A stretch of 11,913 nucleotides of DNA from Scytalidium lignicola (lineage: Eukaryota; Ascomycota; Leotiomycetes): the NCBI GenBank assembly GCA_002812745.2, contig NCSJ02000637.1, positions 1-11,913 of the forward strand, given 5' to 3'. The notes under the pieces are model-generated. The model saw nothing but the letters and a program-made list of their open reading frames with translations. It had not been told where the DNA came from and did not search any database. Of this stretch, positions 1 through 8,286 are shown in pieces; the stretch's first letter is position 1, and the number at the start of each line of letters is the position of its first letter. A program made the translations under genes and the position numbers.

Positions 1-299
1 CTTATTAATTTAGTAATAATATTAAACTACTCTTATATATTTATTATATAACAAGTTATATTATTTTCTAATAAACTCTTTTGTTAATTTTATTAGTATA
101 TATAACTTCTTGTTTTTATATTAAATGTCTTTGATTTTCTCTTACTTACCTTTGGTTATATCTGATAAAGTATTCTCTTTCCTTTTACCTTTAATTGCTT
201 CTTTAATTCGATTAGCTTAGTACTTATCTATTATTACTGTTATAATTATAAGTTACCTTCTATTGTATATTAAGAATTCACCTTTGTCTTTCTTTAATA
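1..299 (-). pseudogene. Gypsy integrase relic, N-terminal zinc region, cut by window edge
   Basis: After the RNase H closing motif the minus strand frame continues for about 95 codons to position 1. The last part, about 110 to 1, reads KLYILIKLTKEFI, then stop-Tyr-Asn at 63-55, and a Tyr at 39-37 followed by IRVV. This fits the start of Gypsy integrase (a LYVP...E..HD...GHxG..R block) with the two zinc-binding His (HHCC domain) now Tyr (CAT to TAT). Six or more TAA stops lie in the segment. The Cys pair and the DDE core would lie left of the window and cannot be judged. Confidence 0.65.
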
Positions 300-859
300 T
301 AAATTTACNTTTTTTCNTTTTTCTTTAGTTAAGTACTTAAATTTCCAGCTTAAAGCATTTACCCTTTTATTATCTTTACCCTTAACATAAATAATCTTAA
401 AATCATACTTAAATAACTTCTTTACTTATCATATTTGTCTTATATTCAACTGCTTAGTTATCATGAAGTATTGAAGGTTATGATAATCCAAAAGTATATT
501 TACTATTTTATTAGATTTAACTGTATACACNTTTTTAATACTTTAAAGCTTTTATAATAGTTAATATCTTCTTATTTGATGTTTGATAATTTCTTTTTAT
601 AATGTTCAGCTTTCTTGACTAAAATGTTAATAGTACTTAGTAATGTCATTTACTAATTTACTATGATTGTAATAATACAACTCTTAATGTTATATCAAAT
701 GCATTAGTTTCAATTCTTATTCTTTTCTTTAAATCAAAGATTCTTAAGAAACTTCCTTTTATAAAGGAATCCTTAATGCTTTAGAATACTTCCTTCATAA
801 CGTTATTCTATTCAAAAGCTTAATTTTTCTTCATGAGTTTAATCAATAATATAAAGATT
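300..859 (-). pseudogene. Gypsy RNase H relic
   Basis: Following RT on the minus strand is the retroelement RNase H. IETNAFD at 714-694 is the IETDASD block with the catalytic Asp changed to Asn (GAT to AAT) and Ser to Phe (TCT to TTT). A SRKLN...RNYQTSNKKILTIIKALK run follows at about 560-640, equal to the FSRKL...ERNY...DKELLAI block. DYHNLQYFMITKQLN at about 440-480 matches TDHxNLQYFM, again with a Tyr/His-type transition context. GKDNKRVNALSWK at about 325-365 is the closing GKxNxxADALSR motif. The domain normally removes RNA from the RNA:DNA hybrid; here it is inactivated. The motif order is convincing despite several stops. Confidence 0.85.
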
Positions 860-1760
860 TTAAAATAATCTTTTATAAATCTTCAGTAATAATTAACTAA
901 CCTTAAGAAACTTTATAATTGTTTAATTATCTTAAGTAATTCTTATTCTTTGATTAACTAAATCTTGTTATCAAGGGTTTTTATCCTTTTTCCAGAAATG
1001 TAATGTCTTAAGAATTAAACTTATTCTTTATAAAATTTGCATTTTATTAGTTTGCAGTACAATCCTGCTTCTTATAACACTTGTAAAATAAGCTTAATAT
1101 ACTTCTTGTATTCTTTTATACTCTTTGAGTAAATGATTATGTTGTTTAAATATATTATCATGAATTTCTCTAAATATTTTTCTAATATCTAGTCTATTAT
1201 TCTTTATTACATTGTTAAAGTATTAATTATACTAAATGTCATAATTAATAACTTAAATAATCTGTATTTAGTTCAAATAACAACTTTTCACTTATTATCT
1301 CTTTTAATCCTAACCAGATTAAATACTGATTATAAGTCTAGTTTAATGAATATAATAACTCCTTTCAACTTGTCTATCATTGAATTTATCAATAATAAAG
1401 GGTATTAGTCTTTCTTAATTCTACTATTCAAGTGTTTATAATTATTATAAGGTTGTCCTAAAAGATTATCTCCCTTTTTCATATAATGTAATAATACTTT
1501 AGCTTTACTATAACCTTCTTTGTACAAGCCTTTAAGTACTATTTTTTCAAGCAACCATTTCTTCATCACTTCATCCTCAACAAGAGTTGTTTGATAAATT
1601 AGTTTATAAGCTAGTCTAAACCCCTCTTTAAGCTTTATCTTATGATCTTATGGTTTATGCTCAGGTAAAGCTAAATCATCAAGTCTTTTTGTGAATAACT
1701 CTAACCATTCATAATATTCTTCAAGAATATATTTTATAATCTCATCAACATAAACAACTC
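860..1760 (-). pseudogene. Gypsy reverse transcriptase relic (YLDD changed to YLNN)
   Basis: The minus strand carries the full run of Gypsy RT landmarks in order: the pre-RT block ALPEHKP at about 1653-1673; a YPLLLINSMIDKLKG segment followed by FIKLDL near 1330-1370, where the first catalytic Asp is kept (1338-1336); a LFKLLIMTFSIINTLTM block corresponding to the VMPFGLxNAPATF motif near 1200-1260; and YLNNIIIYSKS starting at 1152, which is the YLDD box with both Asp changed to Asn (GAY to AAY). Beyond it are the LYCKLIKCKF block near 1030-1060 and the SFLRLVNYY block near 870-905, the usual connection region. Stops (TAA) replace several Gln codons. Loss of both YLDD aspartates means no polymerase activity is possible. 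Identification as Gypsy-type RT is firm. Confidence 0.9.
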
Positions 1761-1869
1761 TTAAAGATACTAAACTTTATTCTTCTTCTGAGAAGGTAAT
1801 CATACTTATTCTCTAATCAATTATTAGATTATATTTCCTTATCTATTCAATTCTTAAGATAACTTAATA

Positions 1870-2139
1870 TATTCTCAATTTCATAATGTTAAAAGATATT
1901 CTTTCTTAATAACTTTCACTATACCTTATATCTAAGTTCTAAGTTTAAATATTAATATACTTTTGAACCTTAATACTATTTGCTAACAATATCAAGTAAT
2001 TGTTGTTTTTAACTCTTGTGCTAAGTCTTAATCACTTTATAACTTGTTTACTAATGAAGTTCCTTTCAACTCTTAAATCAATTAAAGCTCTTACTAGCTT
2101 TTCACACAGTTTTATATCAATATATAATAAACTTCCATT
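1870..2139 (-). pseudogene. Gypsy aspartic protease relic
   Basis: The minus strand at about 2040-2090 reads RALIDLRVERNFIS, matching the retropepsin active-site block of Gypsy elements (ALIDSGAxxNFIS type). The catalytic Asp survives at 2079-2077. The next three residues, normally Ser-Gly-Ala, are Leu-Arg-Val; each is one transition away (TCA to TTA, GGA to AGA, GCT to GTT), as expected of RIP. The right-hand copy at about 11470-11495 has the reverse state at two sites: Asp is Asn, but GCN (Ala) is retained, which supports the inferred ancestor. Downstream, towards 1870, the frame is full of stops. This enzyme would have cut the Gag-Pol polyprotein; here it is inactive. Confidence 0.75.
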
Positions 2140-3367
2140 GTTTATAGAGTAAAGATTAATGTTCTTAACATTATCAACTAATACATTATCTTTGATTTTA
2201 AAGTCTTTAACATTTTCTTCAAGCTCTTTAAACAATGCTATTTATCTTTTTACAAGATTTCTCAGTCTTAGTCTATTTAAACTTTTGTTACTTATGAATA
2301 CATGTATATCTTATACTTATTCTGCTATTTCATTTCTAAGTCTTTCCTTTATTTCAATGATAAAAATATTACTCTTCTTAAGAATCCTTTTTACAGAATT
2401 TAAAAAGTATACTATTACTTTTTAATTAAACTGTTAATTGATTCTTTATATTAATTCATCTTCCTTTGGTAATATAATAAGTACTTCTAAAGGTAGTAAA
2501 TCTTCTTCTAGTTCATTAACTATAATTAAAGCTTCTTCATCTTAATTAACTTATTTGATAACAATTTTAACCAGTTCTCTCTGTTCTTGTTAAGCATAAT
2601 ATTATTCGGCTTTAAGTAATCATTTTACTGATTTTCCTAAACCTTAGATTTCTTTATATTATGTCTTTACTTCTAATCAGTCTTGTTAAAAAGTCATCAT
2701 CAAATAACCTTCTTATTATAAGTTATATTGTCCTTACATAATATAACTTAATCCTTCCTTTATAACCATCCAAGTATCCTTAAGCATTTAATCAAAGTTA
2801 TCTTAGATCTGAGTTCTTTCTACTAATAAAAGGAATTCACATATTCTCTTTTTTNATAATAATACTCTAGAGGTTAGTCTTATAGACTAGAGCAAAATCC
2901 TCAAGATCAAGTTCTTATACTTCAATAGTTACTTCTTCTTATTATACAATTTTGAAAAGTTAACTTTTGTCCAGAATCTCTTATTCTCTTAGTCTTTATA
3001 TACTAATCATAAGATAATATTTTAAGATTAATAATTCCTTAGAAACAAGATATTATTCTATTAGTATAACTTCAAAGTTAAACAGTATAATTATTCAAAT
3101 TCTATTAACCTTTAGAATTAATCTTCATCTACTTTAGTCTTTGATTTGATTGTTATCTCAAGAGTATCTTTCATGTTGAGTTCTTGTTATAAGTACAAAA
3201 TTTATCTTAAGGATTCTTATTATTACTATTTTATCCATATCAATCTTAATAATATAGTATAATACAATTACCAAGTCTTAATAATCTCCTTCTTCTAAGA
3301 GGTTTCCTTCCTTACTCAAGCTTTCTTCTTCTGATAATCTTAACAAGATATTTATAATCCTCAGGAT
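2140..3367 (-). pseudogene. Gypsy Gag-protease linker region, charged, decayed
   Basis: About 1.2 kb separate the Gag zinc knuckle from the protease motif. On the minus strand this stretch can be read as a charged polypeptide with many stops: first an Arg/Lys-rich part just after the knuckle (about 3250-3350), then an acidic Glu/Asp/Leu-rich part (about 2150-2600, for example KELEENVKDFKIKDN at about 2191-2235). I see no enzymatic motif. It is probably the C-terminal tail of Gag plus the N-terminal part of Pol, as fungal Gypsy elements often carry poorly conserved spacers here. Its length is at the upper end of what I would expect, so a small extra domain is possible but not visible. Confidence 0.5.
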
Positions 3368-4579
3368 TTATATAACTTTAACTTTAACTAATATACTTAA
3401 CTTGTTGTCTTTCTTATGAGTATTTGTTATATGTCCAAACATTTTATACTTAAAATATNAACTTGTTTTTTCTTCTCTTATCAAGTTCTTCAAAGGAAAT
3501 TCTAAAGGAATTCTNCTTTNCTTGTTTTTTCCTTTAAAGTACTTCTTTCCTTTCTCTTTAAAAGTCTTTTCTTTCTTCATAATATCTAACTTTATAAAGT
3601 CTTTATAATCCTTCTTTCCATCAGTCTTTCTTTTGTTAAAGTAAGATCTACCCTTCTTGTCCAAGATTATCTTATATTGCTTATTCCTGATCTTGATAAA
3701 CAAATTAATAAGAGTGTTAAATGTCTTGACTATAAGCCATTAGTATAATTCTTTCTTAATAAAGTCCTTTAAGCTAGTCTTAAACTAATGTATATATACT
3801 TCTTCCCTTTAATTGACTAATACTACATACTGATGATAAAGCATTGTATATTCACTAAAGCTCTTAGTTTGTCTAAGGTAAGCTAATTATCTCTTAGCAT
3901 TTCTTTTTTNCATCAACATCCTTATATAAGTGTTTGAGTTCTCTTGTGTAATTGACTTAACTTATAATAATATTAATTACTCTTTAGTTTGTTGTTTCTC
4001 TGTTTGTTATAAACCATTTATCCTTAAAGGGTTAAAACCAAGTTTCAACTACTCCTCTCAAGTATGTTAACACTTATAAAACCTTATACATGTCTCTAGA
4101 TAATAAATGATCATTTAATACTAAATAAGTTCTTGTCTGAACAAAATATACCTTTAACTTCTTTTTATCCTCATAGAACAAGTCTAGTCTAGTAATTTTA
4201 ACTTTTCTAAAGATTATCATTAAAATTTGTTCAGTATTGTCCTCTAGTTCAAAGTTTAGATCTAAGTCTAGACTTAGAGTTCTTAATACTAAAGTTAGTT
4301 TTAAGTCAGGTTTAAGTAATGGAGGTATTAACTTCTTTCTTATAACTCTTGACAATTCTTCAACAGTTAATCTTTCTGTTAACTTAATAAGTTACTTTAA
4401 TAGTATAATAACTTCCTTTAATACTTCTTCTTAAATGTTAATTTCCTTAATAATCTGATCCTTACCTTAATCTTCTTCAGAGTTATCTTCTGAACTTTTT
4501 CTTAAATACTTCTTCAAATCTCTCTTTAAATTCTTCTTCAAAGCCTTTTTNCAAAACCTTTTTTTAGGTTATTGTTCAT
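3368..4579 (-). pseudogene. gag: Gypsy gag relic with degraded zinc knuckle
   Basis: This is the degraded capsid/nucleocapsid gene of the left Gypsy element. A possible start is the ATG at 4579-4577, 64 bases after the LTR; the first part is highly charged. An open stretch at 4355-4074 (93 codons) contains the typical fungal Gag region with FYEDKKKLKVYFVQ, followed just downstream by YLRG and a Trp-Phe pair near 4030, as in the retrotransposon Gag family. Around 3700-3900 come segments resembling the Gag 'YLRQTKSFSEYT' block. A second open stretch at 3703-3368 (111 codons) is very Lys-rich and ends with YFKYKMFGH at about 3421-3458, where CX2CX4H is expected; the two Cys are Tyr (TGY to TAY). 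Scattered TAA stops break the frame. Gag identity is well supported by order and motifs; the start is uncertain. Confidence 0.75.
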
Positions 4580-4643
4580 TGTTGTTATTTCTTAATATAT
4601 TTGTTTCTAATTCTTAATTCATTAAGATAAGCAATGTTCAAAA
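4580..4643 (-). other. Leader between LTR and gag; primer-binding site expected here
   Basis: This 64-base stretch lies between the inner edge of the LTR and the likely gag ATG. In a Gypsy element the tRNA primer-binding site should start at the LTR edge, reading TTTTGAACATTGCTTATC on the minus strand from 4643. I cannot match this to the 3' end of a particular tRNA, and RIP may have altered it. Confidence 0.4.
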
Positions 4644-4995
4644 TGTTATAAAACTATACTATCCAGGTCATTGGATAGTCAAGGGTAAGGTAAATATTCA
4701 AGGATAATAGAAACATGTGATATAAGCAACTAAGCCAAAGATAAGATTTAGTAATGTATTTAAATTGAATATAAGGAGTTTACTCTCATGTTCTTATAAT
4801 GTACTTATATAGATAATGAAATCCAGCTAAACCCCTTAGACCTCTTAAGTCCCCCAAGTCTATAAACCTCTTAGACCCCCCAAGTCCCTTGAGTCTTAAT
4901 CTTATTACATGATTATTAGGTTCTCTATATACACTCTGCTGTATACTAAGCCTTAGGCTTACACTAATCACTGTGTTATAGTAAAACCTATAACA
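4644..4995 (-). repeat. LTR copy A (352 bp), probable 5' LTR of the left Gypsy element
   Basis: The element begins TGTTATA and ends TATAACA on the plus strand, a perfect 7-base inverted terminus with the canonical TG...CA ends. It aligns over its whole length with 7931-8286; differences are mostly transitions, plus a few short indels. On the minus strand a good TATA box, TATATAAG, lies at 4811-4804 and is conserved in copy B. The middle (about 4830-4894) is a C-rich island with short direct repeats, unlike the rest of the window. Orientation is set to minus because the Gypsy gag starts 64 bases inside it on that strand, while the other edge is LINE sequence. The LTR ends being nearly symmetrical, orientation cannot be read from the termini alone. 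Confidence 0.82.
4841..4886. repeat. Short direct repeat in the C-rich part of LTR A
   Basis: Two 20-base units, CCTCTTAAGTCCCCCAAGTC at 4841-4860 and CCTCTTAGACCCCCCAAGTC at 4867-4886, match at 17 of 20 positions, and all three differences are transitions. Further shorter relatives (CCCCTTAGACC before, CCAAGTCCCTTGAGTC after) extend the pattern. The same zone in LTR B is recognisable but more mutated. It may be a U3 or R-region repeat of the LTR. Confidence 0.7.
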
Positions 4996-6590
4996 ATAAA
5001 GGTAAGAATCTTATAAAGTTCTTTATTCTTACTAATACTGTTTATATTATATATCTTTACTTTATACAATGAATTAAGAAAGATAAAAGGTTTAATTATA
5101 ATTAACTTTACAAATAATATAAACTTTCTTAACTGTATACATATTATAAAGAGTTGTTATAAGATATTAAAAGCAAGCTAGAAAATATACAAAAGATAAG
5201 TAATATATAAAGGTATACAATTCAAAACAAGTAAAAGTAAATTAATATACTTTATATACACTTATATAACGAAAAAGGAGTTAATANTGCCTTAATAATA
5301 AAGAATTAAAGCTTAAAGAATCAACTTGTTTTCTAAGGATTTAACTTGACTAATAATTTAACTTTAAAGCTTATACAAAGATAATTAAGAAAAAGTTAAT
5401 TATACAAACATTTACATTAACAAGACTAATAATAAAAACATAAGGATATAACTTCATAAGAATAAGATAAATTTATATAACAATTATACAAAGTACAATT
5501 GTATATAACATTATTATATACTATTAACTTATAAAATCTAATAACAATTTAAGANGAATTAACTATTACTTACTTATAATATAATTACAATNTCTTTNTN
5601 TAATANTAAAAGCTTATAAAGANACTTTAATTCAAAGCTTAAANANNNAGACATTCTNCTNATTACTANACTTATACTTNAATAAAAGAGTAANAANATT
5701 NAAAGATCANCTTAATNANANAAGCTTAAAGTAAGTAATTCACTGAATAAACAGTAAAGCAACAAGATTCTTAAAGAAAAGAAGAAGACATAAGTAATAA
5801 ACAAAAAANGTAACTACTTAAAAAAAGTAANTAAATATAAGGTAGTATAATTACAACAATAAAAAGGCTATTAAACAATATTAAAGGCAATTAATATAAT
5901 TGTAACAAGAGATTAGAAGATAAGATAGACTTAAAGCTTTAAAGTTGTTAAGCTAACTAAGTTATACAATTATATAAAAGTTGTAGACTTTCTTACTTTT
6001 AACAAAAAAGCATTATTCTTATATAATAAACTAGACAAAGTAATTAACTTGTTAATTATATAAATTCATACTAGCAAAATTAGATTATAAGTATATTTAT
6101 TTAAATGTTATATACTTAATATAAACATGTTGTTATACAATTATAAACTTACAAAAGAAACANNTNATTATNTAATNATTAANTNTNTAAACCTAGAATA
6201 AACAAGAAAAAGCCTTAAAACAAGAGCTTATANANNAAAANGACTTAANANAGATACTAAGAAGTTGTTAAGNATNTAAACAAATTANTANNTAANTATT
6301 AANTANAAGAAAGNTANAAGANTACAAATTAGTANTANAANTAAGGATNTAANAGTAGAATAAGANAATANNAAAGNAATAATATNTTAGAGAANTNAGT
6401 TATTAACTACTAACTTAATAANANAGTGAAACTCTNCTTAACNAAGTTAATAAGNNNAGTANTANACAAGAGGATAATAAAGANNANGNAAGNTAATTNT
6501 ACTTAAGNANATAAAGAGNANNATAAAGGTTTTCACCTNNNNAAGGAGNTAANATAATTTCNTGTATAACAGTATAGTTATCCTATATAC
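4996..6590 (+). pseudogene. LINE ORF2 relic copy 1: second half of RT and C-terminal region
   Basis: The frame opens with the RT block around 5005-5060, where SLFLLILFILYIFTLYNEL corresponds to the QGSPLSPILF motif of LINE RTs. INFTNN at about 5101-5118 is the FADD catalytic box with both Asp changed to Asn, so this copy is fully dead for polymerase activity. A thumb region follows (KSKLENIQK near 5170-5200), then the C-terminal part shared with copy 2: YLNKR-like block, and near 6130-6190 a CCHC-type finger in which both leading Cys are Tyr. Many TAA stops interrupt it. Ns block exact reading after about 5580; the interpretation there relies on alignment with copy 2. Confidence 0.75.
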
Positions 6591-6621
6591 TCTTAANGTA
6601 GCCTTATAACTTATAATATAA

Positions 6622-6634
6622 GAATAATAATAAT
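6622..6634 (+). repeat. (AAT)n tail of LINE copy 1
   Basis: Four AAT units mark the 3' end of the LINE. Homology to copy 2 stops directly after it, and Copia-type sequence follows. Confidence 0.7.
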
Positions 6635-6899
6635 ATATAATATNCTTAAAAGATAACTTCTANNAGGTTAANAGAANGTATATTACTAAACTTTAAAGAT
6701 AACTTGATTTATTATTATTAAATTTTTTTACATACTTATAAACTAATTTACACTTCTTATATTACCTTTACTAAGAGTAATCTATACTTAGAAGAGTTTA
6801 TTATTAAGGCTTAAAATGTTAAAGTTATTATTAAAGTTAATTCTTTATATTCTCTACTATCTTTACTTTTTNATTCTATAAGATATAACTTTCCTTTTA

Positions 6900-7930
6900 C
6901 AGTTAAACTTTACATTTAAAGAGGTTGTACAACTTACTAAAGAGGAGGAGAAGGTATTTGAAGATAAGCTTCTTTAGGTAATTATACTTATTAAACATAC
7001 TTGTAATCATTTAAAAAGCTTAAAGAATAAGAAGTTTAAACAAGGATATATTAACTTTGATATTATACATGTTAATTTTATAGAGAATTGTATTATACAT
7101 TTGTAAGTAATAAAGTCAAGTACTCTAACTTTATCTTCATCTTTAATTGTTTCTTCATCTTTAATTATTTCTTTATCTCTAGTTGTTTTTAGAGCTTTTC
7201 CTGATAAAGGAGAGATTCTTAGTTAACCTTTAATAATTATTATAGCTTATAACCATTACCTTACAACTTGTTCTACTTTAAATTTAGGATATGCCTTAAT
7301 TGTAATAAATGATCTTACAGAACTGAAATCTTATAAGGAAGCTTTTGATATTCCTTATTCTAAGGAATAAGAAGATGTTATAATTATTAAACTCAAGTCC
7401 TTAATGAAGTATAAGACTTTTNAAGCTTACTTAGCTTCCTCTTAGAAAGTATACCTTAAAAGGTTAATAAGTCTATTACATTAAGCATAATGTAAACTAT
7501 TAAATTGAATGCTTTAAAGTTAGGTTTGTAATTAAAGAATATAAACAATGTTATAAAGTAGATTATGATTAAACTTAAGCAAGTATTATTAAGTTAATAA
7601 CATAAAAGGTATTAATGTTAGTTGTTATTGTTTATAATTAGCAAATACACTAAATAAACATTATTATAACCTTTTTAAATAATAATATTAACATAAAAAT
7701 CTATATAGATCTCCTTAAAGGATTTACTATTGAGGATCTTTAAGCTTTTGATATTGAATATACTAATATCATTAATGACAATAGTTATATTATTCTACTC
7801 CTTTTAAAGTCCTTGTATAAATTAAAACAAACTCTTTATTGTTAACAATTAAAGCTTAATTTAAAGTTAGTTAAGATTAACTTTCTTCTTCTTTAATCTG
7901 ACTTTAATATCTTCTTCAATTAACGTTTAA
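6900..7930 (+). pseudogene. Copia pol relic: linker and N-terminal half of reverse transcriptase
   Basis: A charged region (about 6915-6970, KEEEKVFEDKLL) leads to a Ser-rich linker with an 18-base triplicated unit. From about 7310 the frame shows the pre-RT block LKSYKEAFDIPYSKE near 7325-7370, then, after broken sequence, IKEYKQCYKVDYD near 7533-7573, corresponding to the KGYxQxxGxDYxxTF block of Copia RT. YN-stop-QIH-stop-IN near 7633-7659 is the EIHQMDV motif with the catalytic Asp turned to Asn (AAC at 7657-7659), and FLNNNINIKIYIDLLKGF follows at 7666-7722. SLYKLKQTLYC at about 7807-7845 is the SLYGLKQAPR-type block. The frame stops at LTR B before YVDD. Stops and substitutions follow the RIP pattern. 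Confidence 0.82.
7134..7187 (+). repeat. Three tandem 18-bp units in the Copia linker
   Basis: The units TCTTCATCTTTAATTGTT, TCTTCATCTTTAATTATT and TCTTTATCTCTAGTTGTT run head to tail, in frame, encoding Ser/Leu/Ile-rich hexapeptides. The period is a multiple of three, so the array expanded while the frame was coding, and most differences between units are transitions. The linker before Copia RT is generally low in complexity; Leu codons here probably derive from Pro (CCT/CCA to CTT/TTA). Confidence 0.7.
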
Positions 7931-8286
7931 TGTTACAAAACTATGTTATCCAGGTCATTAGATAACAAGGGTAAGGTAGATATTCAGGGATAGTAGAAAC
8001 AGAAGACACTTAAGCAAGTGACTAAGTCAAAGACAAGATCTAGTAATGTATTTAAGTTGAACACAAGGAGTCTACTCTTATGTTCTTATAATATGCTTAT
8101 ATAGATAATAAAATCCAACTAGACCTCTTGGACTTCTCAGGTTTTACAAGTTCATAAACTCCTTGGACTTCTTAAGTCCTCTAAGTCCTAATCATGTTAT
8201 ATGATTGTTAGGTTCTTTATATACACTTTGTTGTGTATTAAGCCTTAAGCTTATACTAATCAGCTTATTAGGTTAAATCTGTAATA
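7931..8286 (-). repeat. LTR copy B (356 bp), solo LTR of the same family as LTR A
   Basis: It begins TGTTACA and ends GTAATA, which is TAACA with a C-to-T change at the last-but-one base. It aligns end to end with LTR A in the same orientation, and the TATATAAG box on the minus strand is retained at 8103-8096. It is more AT-shifted than A in the C-rich zone. The five bases on each side (TTTAA and TTATT) do not match, so no target duplication is visible, and the interrupted Copia RT does not resume on the far side. On the minus strand a purine run lies just outside the right edge (8287-8300). It is therefore either a solo LTR whose flanks were rearranged or the end of a deleted element. Confidence 0.8.

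Larger units (their letters stand above)
1..4995 (-). mobile_element. Ty3/Gypsy LTR retrotransposon relic (left copy), 5' LTR to integrase, truncated by window edge
   Basis: Reading the minus strand from 4995 to 1 gives, in Gypsy order, an LTR, a short leader, Gag, a charged linker, aspartic protease, reverse transcriptase, RNase H and the N-terminal zinc region of integrase. RNase H lying before integrase, and RT before integrase, is the Ty3/Gypsy order and excludes Copia. Every domain carries in-frame stops, mostly TAA where Gln (CAA) is expected, and repeated Asp-to-Asn, His-to-Tyr and Ser-to-Leu changes, all single C-to-T or G-to-A steps. The reading frame nevertheless stays largely intact, so decay is by point mutation, not indels. 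The rest of integrase and the 3' LTR lie beyond position 1. The element is dead. Linking the LTR at 4644-4995 to this body is an inference from position and junctions. Confidence 0.88.
4996..6635 (+). mobile_element. LINE copy 1, Tad1-like, 5' part missing, 3' end (AAT)n
   Basis: This segment aligns without large gaps to 9810-11447 (about 1640 bases each), so the two are copies of one non-LTR retrotransposon. Copy 1 starts in the middle of RT, immediately after the last base of LTR A, and ends in an (AAT)n run at about 6622-6634, typical of LINE 3' ends. Because the break coincides with an exact LTR terminus, the missing 5' part was probably separated by insertion of the Gypsy element and would lie left of the window. 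It has A or T at most sites where copy 2 keeps G or C, and dense N calls from about 5580 to 6680. The LINE type is firm from RT motifs; the Tad1-like clade is an inference. Confidence 0.85.
6636..7930 (+). mobile_element. Ty1/Copia retrotransposon fragment (pre-RT region to early RT)
   Basis: The plus strand between LINE copy 1 and LTR B encodes part of a Copia polyprotein. Its left end is cut by the LINE 3' end and its right end by LTR B, just after the first RT motifs, so gag, protease, most of integrase, the YVDD box and RNase H are all missing. The first 250 bases (6640-6890) show no motif I can name and should be the integrase C-terminal part. Assignment to Copia rests on the RT signature, especially the SLYxLKQ block, which is characteristic of this group. 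Whether the flanking LTRs belong to it is doubtful: there is no polypurine tract before LTR B on the plus strand. Confidence 0.8.

Noticed and set aside
2159..2425. 88-codon open frame on plus, Leu/Ser-rich, looking like a small membrane protein
   Set aside because: It lies opposite the Gypsy Gag-protease linker; the hydrophobic look comes from T-rich antisense sequence.
4237..4434. 65-codon open frame on plus
   Set aside because: Antisense shadow of gag; no start context or motif.
4786..4971. 61-codon open frame on minus within LTR A
   Set aside because: It arises from the C-rich LTR repeats (Gly/Arg/Leu pattern) and is not kept in LTR B.
7134..7187. Regular 18-bp repeats as a CRISPR array
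   Set aside because: Units are directly adjacent without spacers, in frame, and in a eukaryotic transposon linker.
4644..8286. LTR A and LTR B as the two ends of one Copia element
   Set aside because: Flanks do not match (CAAAA against TTATT), no plus-strand polypurine tract precedes B, and Gypsy gag starts 64 bases inside A on the other side. It cannot be fully excluded.
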